Source: Aeribacillus composti
GTDB taxonomy: Bacteria > Bacillota > Bacilli > Bacillales > Aeribacillaceae
Direction of reading: 5' to 3'
Assembly (NCBI RefSeq): GCF_007827555.1
Contig: NZ_VISS01000005.1
Span: 1-51,717 of the forward strand
DNA: 51,717 bases
A program made the translations under genes and the position numbers. A model generated the notes under the pieces. That model did not search any database, was not told the origin of the DNA, and saw nothing but the letters and a program-made list of their open reading frames with translations. Below are positions 45,976 through 51,717 of the stretch, one piece after another. Positions within the stretch are counted from its first letter, which is position 1. Each line of letters starts with the position of its first letter.

Positions 45976-46740
45976 ATGTTAGCTCTTGAAAGGCAAAAAA
46001 AAATAGTAGAATACGTAAAGGAAAAGAAATTTGCTACTGTGGCTGAATTGGCTGTATATTTTCATGTCCATGAGGCAACGATTCGAAGAGATTTGTCGCT
46101 ATTAGAATCAGAGGGAAAATTGAGAAGGACCCATGGCGGCGTTGTCATTGAGGAAGATAAAGTAAAATCGGAGCCGTCTTTTCAGGATCGGGAAACCGTT
46201 CAGTTCGAGGAAAAACGAAGAATTGGCATGCGTGCTGCACAGTTTATACAAGATGGCGAAAATATTATACTAGACTCAGGAACAACGACCGTTCATATTG
46301 CTGAAGCGATATTAGATAGAAAAAACATAACAGTGATTACAAACGATATAAATGTTGCGGCAAAGTTGCGTTTTTCAAATGGGATTAAAGTTATTGTAAC
46401 AGGTGGTACGCTATATCCGGAAAGCTATATGTTAAATGGACTCATTGCTGATGAAGTGTTAGGCAATCTCCATGTGGACAAAGCATTCATCGGAACGCCA
46501 GCCCTTCATCACAAATTTGGCCTTACTCATTTTGATGAACAGATTGCTGCAACGAAGCGTTCTATGATAAAAGCTGCGAAGAGCGTCTATGTTGTAACGG
46601 ATCATACGAAAGTAGGAAGGATTGCTTTGCATACTGTTGCCAGTCCAAATCAAATTGATGCGGTAATTATAGGCTCTGAATTAAGTGAGATTGAAATCAA
46701 AAAATGGGAAAATAGTGGCGTTAATCTTCATCTTGTATAA
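45976..46740 (+). CDS. DeoR/GlpR-family transcriptional regulator
   Basis: A 254-aa sugar-phosphate-responsive repressor. The N-terminal winged helix (ERQKKIVEYVKEKK..TVAELAVYFHVHEATIRRDLSLLE) and the RTHGG hinge are textbook DeoR. The sensor domain shows DSGTTT and TGGTLYP, and ends with VVTDHTKVG. The start is ATG 45976 with AGGAAG upstream. Last in the polyol cluster; it likely controls both divergent promoters. Confidence 0.94.
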   Translation: MLALERQKKIVEYVKEKKFATVAELAVYFHVHEATIRRDLSLLESEGKLRRTHGGVVIEEDKVKSEPSFQDRETVQFEEKRRIGMRAAQFIQDGENIILDSGTTTVHIAEAILDRKNITVITNDINVAAKLRFSNGIKVIVTGGTLYPESYMLNGLIADEVLGNLHVDKAFIGTPALHHKFGLTHFDEQIAATKRSMIKAAKSVYVVTDHTKVGRIALHTVASPNQIDAVIIGSELSEIEIKKWENSGVNLHLV

Positions 46741-46796
46741 AGGAAAATTCAATATTTTACTCAAAATGCTTTCATTTTTCATTAACAATAATAATG

Positions 46797-46834
46797 AAAA
46801 AAGCAGATTGCACCGTACGGGCAGTCTGCTTTTA
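46797..46834. terminator. bidirectional terminator between the DeoR gene and ssuE
   Basis: AAAAGCAGA.TGC pairs with GCA.TCTGCTTTT, with an A-run on the left and a T-run on the right, between convergent genes. Confidence 0.75.
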
Positions 46835-46903
46835 ATTTACTAGCGGCAATTTTGCGAAATCAAGAACGAACAAAAAAACCTCTGAGTTTCGATTAGGAGC
46901 TGA

Positions 46904-47443
46904 TCATGCTTTTTGTCCATTTAAAGCATTCGCAAATTCCTCTACTGCTGCGTCCAATCTTTGCACTAGCTCTTCTGACAAGCTGTATTGTTCATTTTCT
47001 TCTCTGGTTACCCAGGCATCAACGGCATAAACGCCTCCTAGAATATATCTGCCTCCCATTGTGGATAACACTGGTTTTAGCGCATAATCTATAGATAGAA
47101 GGTGAGCCAATGTGCCACCAATAAACAACGGAAGTATTGTTTTACCCAAAAGCCCTTTTTGCGGAAGTAGGTCAAGGTATGTTTTCAATACGCCTGTATA
47201 AGCTGCTTTATACACTGGGCTTGCGATGATAATTCCGTCAGCTTGTTCTACTTTTTGGTTGGCGTTCAGAATCGCCTCGCTGTCGAATTTAGCTTTGATT
47301 AAATCTTCCGCAGGCAGCTGTGCTACTTGAATGTAATCAATCTCAATTCCTTTTTGCTGCAATTGCTGTTCAGCATATTGGATTAATCCATTTAATCTTG
47401 ATGATGGAAACGGACTTCCATTGATAATTACAACTTTGCTCAT
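46904..47443 (-). CDS. ssuE: NADPH-dependent FMN reductase (SsuE-like)
   Basis: A 179-aa flavodoxin-like reductase that supplies reduced FMN to a flavin monooxygenase. INGSPFPSSRLNGL (8-21) is the FMN phosphate site and ASPVYKAAYTGVLKTYLD the second conserved box of SsuE. AGGAG precedes the ATG. No ssuD is next to it; the only LLM-type monooxygenase gene in the window (21569-22513) is broken. Confidence 0.88.
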   Translation of the reverse strand: MSKVVIINGSPFPSSRLNGLIQYAEQQLQQKGIEIDYIQVAQLPAEDLIKAKFDSEAILNANQKVEQADGIIIASPVYKAAYTGVLKTYLDLLPQKGLLGKTILPLFIGGTLAHLLSIDYALKPVLSTMGGRYILGGVYAVDAWVTREENEQYSLSEELVQRLDAAVEEFANALNGQKA

Positions 47444-47507
47444 TTACTACTATGCTCCTTTCTACGATTCTAAAAAACATATAAATCTTATTGAAATAGT
47501 TCGCTTT

Positions 47508-47536
47508 ATGCTATCATCATTTTTATATTCTGTCAA
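47508..47536 (-). promoter_or_regulatory. sigma-A promoter of ssuE
   Basis: Read leftward, TTGACA (47536-47531) and TAGCAT (47513-47508) are 17 bp apart. The remaining intergenic stretch to 47721 shows nothing else. Confidence 0.7.
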
Positions 47537-47721
47537 TATATGGAGGCTCTTAGCTGTTATTCTAATAGCCTTTAATTTGAGCATAAATCAAGAGAAAATA
47601 AGAAGCAACTTTAAGCTCTTGGAGATTTAGCTTTTTCCAAAATTTTTTTGAGAAAGTTACATATTGTTCACTTTCTTTTAGATTCAACAATTCGCGAAGA
47701 TATGAGACGCCTCTTTACGTG

Positions 47722-48483
47722 CTATTCTTTAATCCCGATGACACGAATTCGCTTATAATCGGCAAACCAGATGCCATTTTTATATATGACGTTTTTCAAG
47801 TTGTTTTCCACGTTTGTGAAGATAAGATTTTTTGTTTCGTTTGTCAAACTGTTAAACAGGCTGCCAGCGAACATCTCTATCCAATTTTTTACCCCATTTT
47901 CCCCATGTAATGGCGTTGGGCGGTCAAAATGCTGGGCGAACACGACACGGAACCCCACTTCTTCCATCAACGATGAATATTCACCAATGCTCGGGAAATA
48001 CCAAGGAAATTGGTCTGCTAATTCCTCCATGCCCAATTTATTGAATTCATTTCGGATGGCATCGGTAATCGTTTTGACATTGCCTTTGCCGCCGAATTCC
48101 GCTACAAAACGGCCGTTCTCCTTTAAGGCCTGGTATATATTGATTAACGCCTGTTTTGGCGGCTTGATCCAGTGAAGAACTGCATTGGAGAAAACGGCAT
48201 CAAACTCGTTGCGGTATCCAAGATTTAGAACATCCTTCACCTCAAAGGTTAAACCGGGGTATTTTGCTTTAGCCTGATTAATCATATTTTCTGATTTATC
48301 AATTCCGACGACGTCAACTCCTAATTCGTAAAGCTTCCAGGCTAAATCTCCCGTACCGCAGCCGAGGTCAAGAATACGTTCACCTTTTTTTGGCTCCAAC
48401 AGATCAAGCAAATGCTCTCCAAATTTGGAAACAAATGAATGTTTTGCATCATACAAAGCTGCATTCCAACTGTCTTTTTTCAT
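47722..48483 (-). CDS. class I SAM-dependent methyltransferase
   Basis: A 253-aa methyltransferase of the trans-aconitate-methyltransferase-like kind. Motif I LDLGCGTGDLAWKL (about 38-51), the acidic residue of motif II in VVGIDKSENM, and FDAVFSNAVLHWIKPP (motif IV region) are plain. The substrate is not inferable. AAGGGA precedes the ATG. Single gene, leftward. Confidence 0.92.
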   Translation of the reverse strand: MKKDSWNAALYDAKHSFVSKFGEHLLDLLEPKKGERILDLGCGTGDLAWKLYELGVDVVGIDKSENMINQAKAKYPGLTFEVKDVLNLGYRNEFDAVFSNAVLHWIKPPKQALINIYQALKENGRFVAEFGGKGNVKTITDAIRNEFNKLGMEELADQFPWYFPSIGEYSSLMEEVGFRVVFAQHFDRPTPLHGENGVKNWIEMFAGSLFNSLTNETKNLIFTNVENNLKNVIYKNGIWFADYKRIRVIGIKE

Positions 48484-48559
48484 GTGATAGGATCCCTTCT
48501 TTCATTTGTAGTAAAAATATGGGGGAATTTTGCAAAATGCATTTCAATGGAACATTCGC

Positions 48560-48868
48560 TTATTTTTGGCCATTTCTAAACGGTTCCAGTACTTCATCCA
48601 CCCATTGACGAAATTTTTCATACGCTTCCTCATTTGTTTGAACATTTTCTATAAATCCACCTTTAAATTTATCATAATAATGCTCTTTATTTACAAATAA
48701 TTGTTGAAATTCTTCCTCTTTTAAATCATCAAAAAATAAATCCATTGTGCCATCAGTTCTTTCCCAGGCAATTCCTTCGATGAAAGGGGAAAATTCATCT
48801 TTAAAGTTGTCTACATGTAAATGATTCCCGGTGTAATTTTTCGAATGAAAGTAGTCATTCTTCTTCAT
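48560..48868 (-). CDS. hypothetical protein, 102 aa
   Basis: A small acidic soluble protein, family not recognised, rich in aromatic residues (FSPFIEGIAWERTDG, FRQWVDEVLEPF). The start is ATG 48868 with GGAGG 8 nt upstream; the TTG at 48883 overlaps the ribosome site. It is 76 nt upstream of the methyltransferase gene on the same strand and might be co-transcribed. Confidence 0.7.
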   Translation of the reverse strand: MKKNDYFHSKNYTGNHLHVDNFKDEFSPFIEGIAWERTDGTMDLFFDDLKEEEFQQLFVNKEHYYDKFKGGFIENVQTNEEAYEKFRQWVDEVLEPFRNGQK

Positions 48869-49230
48869 GAGTGTGTCCTCCAAATTGATTTTTACATAAT
48901 TTGAATTTTTTACTAAGTATCTCGTTAAGAAAGATTACACAATATAACAAGATGTTTCTTGTTTACCAATTTGAAGAGCAATTTCGGAGCAGGTAACCTG
49001 CATCACGCTGCGCTTTTTAACTCCATTTTATATTTTAGAATATTTCAATTGTTTCTAGTAATGCTCTATTTCAAAAAAGATTGTAGCTTGGCCCTAGGAA
49101 AATGCGATGTTGAATCATTACACAGAAACAGGAGGCACTCCTCTTCTTAAAAACAAGGTGTCATTCCCTTATGGTAAAATGGACGAGAAGAATGTTTATC
49201 CCTACAATCTGGCAAAGGCGGGTAAAAAAG
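48869..49230. other. gene-poor divergent stretch
   Basis: No convincing gene, RNA or repeat was found between the two divergent genes. TAAAAT at 49173-49178 might be a -10 for the VOC gene, but no -35 fits. Confidence 0.45.
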
Positions 49231-49623
49231 ATGAAAAAAATAATCCCTCATATTTATTTGCATAACTGTAAGGAAGCGTTGCAATATTATCAGCAAGTAT
49301 TTGGAGGAGAACTTAAAAATGTAGAGACATCCGATGGAAAAGAAATGTTTAAAGGCCACGAAGGAAAATATATTCATGCCGAGCTGCATATTAACGAATC
49401 CTGTGTACTTTATTTTGCCGATGTTTTCTCACCGGTGACGAAGGGGAACAATATATGGCTGACATTGGATTTGGAGTCAGAAGATGAAATAAATTCAATT
49501 TTTACAACATTAGCGAAAGACGGACAGGTCAAAATGGAATTGCAAGATACTTTTTGGAATTCAAAATATGGTGTGGTAATCGATAAATTCGGTGTAGTTT
49601 GGGAGCTAAACTATGCAAAATAA
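49231..49623 (+). CDS. VOC-family protein (PhnB/glyoxalase-like)
   Basis: A 130-aa vicinal-oxygen-chelate protein with two beta-alpha-beta3 units. The opening PHIYLHNCKEALQYYQQVFGGEL and the later WNSKYGVVIDKFGVVWELNY are the PhnB-type pattern. The start is put at ATG 49231 because the VOC fold begins there; AAAGGCGGG lies upstream. Single-domain PhnB-like proteins have no settled function; some give resistance or act as isomerases. Confidence 0.88.
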   Translation: MKKIIPHIYLHNCKEALQYYQQVFGGELKNVETSDGKEMFKGHEGKYIHAELHINESCVLYFADVFSPVTKGNNIWLTLDLESEDEINSIFTTLAKDGQVKMELQDTFWNSKYGVVIDKFGVVWELNYAK

Positions 49624-49669
49624 TAAGCGGCAGAAATTCTAAAAATAAGTGTTTGATTTGAACATGTTT

Positions 49670-49678
49670 TGCTATAAT
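49670..49678 (+). promoter_or_regulatory. extended -10 promoter of trpB
   Basis: TGCTATAAT is a perfect extended -10. The -35 is weak. The leader is only about 25 nt, with no T-box or TRAP-type region. Confidence 0.65.
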
Positions 49679-49707
49679 TGAATAAAAGCTTAGAGGAGAT
49701 GAGTAAG

Positions 49708-50871
49708 ATGAGTCAGCAAACAGTTGAGAAGGGTTATTTTGGCCAATTTGGAGGAAGCTTTGTTCCAAAGGATTTGCAAAGAGCATTGGACATACTGGAA
49801 GAGAATTTCGAAAAATTTAAAAACGATTCAACGTTTAATGAAGAATTGGCATATTATTTAAGAGAATATGTTGGTAGAGAAAATCCGCTGACATATGCGA
49901 AAAATTTCACAGAAGCGCTCGGGGGCGCGAAAGTTTATTTAAAACGTGAAGATTTAAATCATACCGGAGCACATAAAATCAATAATGCAATTGGACAGAT
50001 CTTGCTTGCCAAACGGATGGGGGCTACTAGAATCATTGCAGAAACAGGTGCTGGACAGCACGGTGTTGCAACAGCAACCGCGTGTGCGATGTTTGGAATG
50101 GAATGCACCATCTATATGGGCAAGCTCGATACAGAGCGGCAGGCATTAAATGTGTTTCGGATGGAGCTGCTTGGTGCAAAGGTAGTACCGGTTGAAAAAG
50201 GACAAGGACGTTTGAAGGATGCGGTGGATGCAGCTTTAGCTGATTATGTGGAAAATTACCAAAACACGTTTTACTTGCTTGGATCTGCTGTCGGCCCGCA
50301 TCCGTATCCAACAATTGTCAAGCATTTTCAATCGGTTATTAGTGAAGAGTCGAAAAAGCAGATTCTTGAAAAAGAAGGGAAGCTTCCAACAGCAGTGATT
50401 GCTTGTGCAGGAGGAGGAAGCAATGCAATCGGAGCTTTTGCGCATTATCTGGACGAACCAAACGTAAGATTAATAGGAGTGGAGCCGGAAGAGGCACCAA
50501 CGCTTACGAAAGGTGTTCCAGCTGTTATTCACGGATTTAAATGCTTAACTTTGCTTGACGAAAATAATGATCCAATGCCGACTTACTCTATTGCAGCAGG
50601 GCTTGATTATCCTGGAATTGGTCCAGAGCACAGCTATTTGAAGGAAACCGGACGGGCAGAATATGTTACGGTGTCTGGAAAAGAGGCTTTGGAAGCTTTT
50701 CAGCAATTATCTAAGTTGGAAGGAATCATCCCTGCCCTTGAAAGTTCACATGCTGTAGCATATGCGATGAAACTTGCCCCGCAGCTAAGCAAGGAGGATA
50801 TTGTGATCGTTAATCTCTCTGGCAGAGGAGATAAGGATGTCGAGCAAGTGTTTGAAATGTTGAAAAAATAA
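49708..50871 (+). CDS. trpB: tryptophan synthase beta chain, stand-alone copy
   Basis: TrpB condenses indole with serine to tryptophan. The 387-aa protein is of the classical TrpB1 type: [10 protein letters not shown] at the start, PLP lysine 90 in [20 protein letters not shown], and the phosphate-binding GGGSNA. The start is ATG 49708, which has GAGGAG 9 nt upstream. No trpA or other trp gene is near, and the short leader lacks the usual trp controls. It may serve as a second copy that uses free indole, or be the sole trpB displaced from the operon. Confidence 0.95.
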   Translation: MSQQTVEKGYFGQFGGSFVPKDLQRALDILEENFEKFKNDSTFNEELAYYLREYVGRENPLTYAKNFTEALGGAKVYLKREDLNHTGAHKINNAIGQILLAKRMGATRIIAETGAGQHGVATATACAMFGMECTIYMGKLDTERQALNVFRMELLGAKVVPVEKGQGRLKDAVDAALADYVENYQNTFYLLGSAVGPHPYPTIVKHFQSVISEESKKQILEKEGKLPTAVIACAGGGSNAIGAFAHYLDEPNVRLIGVEPEEAPTLTKGVPAVIHGFKCLTLLDENNDPMPTYSIAAGLDYPGIGPEHSYLKETGRAEYVTVSGKEALEAFQQLSKLEGIIPALESSHAVAYAMKLAPQLSKEDIVIVNLSGRGDKDVEQVFEMLKK

Positions 50872-50876
50872 GGTGA

Positions 50877-50906
50877 AAATCGGCGTTTTTGAACGTCGAT
50901 TTTTTA
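50877..50906 (+). terminator. terminator of trpB
   Basis: AAAATCGGCGTT/AACGTCGATTTT with one mismatch and a short loop is followed by a T-run, right after the stop. Confidence 0.85.
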
Positions 50907-51478
50907 CTTTCTTTTAACGATTCATCAGCTGAATTTTTAGAAGAGCAAGTTGTTTATAGTAATATAAAAAAGGCAGATTTTTGATCCACCGGATAAGTGT
51001 ATATTTATCTTTGAAAAAATTCTTGACAGCTCTGAAATGGGCAAGGTATGGGAGCTGTAGTCACGAAAGTGCTATAGAAAGTTAAAAGATATGGGATAAG
51101 TGCGCTCATCACATTTTTTCAATGAATCAAAATGGTGTAGTTTTTGAGGTATAGTTATCATTTGGTCTTAACTTTACTCTGATTTTATAGGAATCTTCTC
51201 AGCTCTTAGTATTTTATGTTGGTTGATAAATTTAGTTTGCGAAGGAATGACTGAGGGGTTCAATCTAACTGTTATCTAAGCTTGCCATGATTTCGGAGTT
51301 TACATTTAAACGCCGGACATTTACCACCAGCTTTGTAAATATATGAACAAAATAAGAAAAACTGTTGATTTAATGCTTTTTTCAGTGGTATAGGGTGTTA
51401 AATGGACAGCTTGGTATCTATTTTGTTCACAATTTCGACAAAAACATAAAAAAATGTCGTTTTTTTTACATTTTTCCG
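50907..51478. other. gene-free stretch before the last promoter
   Basis: About 570 nt without a credible gene. The end is AT-rich with long T- and A-tracts (51440-51476), which could act as an UP element for the promoter that follows. Confidence 0.5.
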
Positions 51479-51507
51479 TTGCACCGTCATTTTCGCTTTG
51501 CTATAAT
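51479..51507 (+). promoter_or_regulatory. strong sigma-A promoter near the window end
   Basis: TTGCAC (51479-51484) and a perfect TATAAT (51502-51507) are 17 bp apart behind an A/T-tract upstream region, the look of a stable-RNA promoter. Confidence 0.75.
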
Positions 51508-51532
51508 AAAACCCGTCATTGCATTACGGCTA

Positions 51533-51613
51533 CCACGAGCGATGCTTCGATGAATAAGCATCGAGTTGCCTCGACGCATCTCCTTCCTCGAATAAGCTGG
51601 AAGAGGAAGAGGC
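51533..51613 (+). repeat. structured leader holding the first copy of a 29-bp repeat
   Basis: 51533-51561 (start CCACGAGCGATGCTTC) recurs at 51689-51717 with one mismatch. The copy forms the 8-bp hairpin CGATGCTT/AAGCATCG (51540-51563). A second stem GCCT..CTTCCTC/GAGGAAG..AGGC follows (to 51613). It lies directly behind the strong promoter, so it should be transcribed. Confidence 0.65.
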
Positions 51614-51659
51614 ATGGCAAGTGCGTGTTTTTCGTCTTGATAGAAAAGAAATAATGTAT

Positions 51660-51690
51660 GCGGGTGTAGTTTAGTGGTAAAACCTCAGCC
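51660..51690 (+). tRNA. 5' half of a tRNA-Gly gene, joined to a repeat
   Basis: GCGGGTGTAGTTTAGTGGTA and the following AAACCTCAGC give the acceptor 5' strand, D-arm and 5' anticodon stem of a tRNA-Gly (probably TCC). From 51691 the tRNA is replaced by the second copy of the 29-bp repeat, which runs to the window end. Either the gene is interrupted or the sequence is an assembly join. Confidence 0.6.
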
Positions 51691-51717
51691 ACGAGCGATG
51701 CTTCAATGAATAAGCAT
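51689..51717. repeat. second copy of the 29-bp repeat at the window edge
   Basis: Same as 51533-51561 but for one base (A for G), 156 bp further on, ending exactly at the last base of the window. Confidence 0.8.

Noticed and set aside
47421-47630. 69-aa rightward frame with a hydrophobic stretch upstream of ssuE
   Set aside because: It overlaps the ssuE start and its promoter on the other strand and has no ribosome site.

Overview
The window looks like chromosomal DNA of a spore-former-type Bacillota in the Bacillaceae, probably a Bacillus relative that tolerates warmth. The evidence is AT-rich DNA, strong AGGAGG ribosome sites, cre-like CcpA sites, GlpP-type antitermination, and a 16-gene tRNA cluster behind a 5S rRNA gene in the order known from B. 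subtilis rrnD/trnD. The zinc alcohol dehydrogenase has the length (339 aa) and residues of the Geobacillus ADH-T type. Genus and species cannot be fixed from sequence alone. The window starts inside an rRNA operon and ends in a repeat, so it is probably one whole assembly contig.

Layout: 5S rRNA and 16 tRNAs with a terminator (11-1807). A decayed accessory patch follows (1859-4634): a phage integrase tail cut at an IS-like inverted repeat, then two polymorphic-toxin tails each followed by a candidate immunity gene. A glycerol/dihydroxyacetone region comes next (4784-15147): glpD and glpP leftward, then a sigma-54 activator with an HPr-like domain, dhaK-dhaL-dhaM plus a private HPr, and glpF-glpK. 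A second patchy region (15375-19750) holds hypothetical genes, a frameshifted hydrolase, a small CRISPR array without cas genes, and a DJ-1/PfpI protein. Then come an Rrf2 regulator with mnmA, and an operon of a luciferase-like monooxygenase (interrupted by TAA), an SDR and a TIM-barrel isomerase-like protein.

From 24208: the leftward Fur-type efeO-efeB-efeU iron uptake operon; acoR and acoA-acoB-acoC for acetoin breakdown (no acoL); a leftward operon of iron-type alcohol dehydrogenase, sensor kinase and sigma-54 response regulator; and a leftward zinc alcohol dehydrogenase plus aldehyde dehydrogenase pair with its own -24/-12 promoter. A divergent polyol cluster follows (kinase; polyol-phosphate dehydrogenase, polyol permease, DeoR regulator). 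The window closes with ssuE-like, methyltransferase, VOC, a lone trpB, and half of a tRNA-Gly gene.

How it fits together: most of the central 37 kb is carbon overflow and C2-C5 alcohol metabolism (glycerol, dihydroxyacetone, acetoin, primary alcohols, a pentitol). Three sigma-54 activators of different input type (HPr/PAS, GAF/AcoR-like, phospho-receiver) sit within 28 kb, and three convincing sigma-54 promoters lie upstream of dhaK, acoA and adh. cre-like sites lie at most of these promoters. GlpP-type leader terminators precede glpD, glpF and apparently glpP itself.
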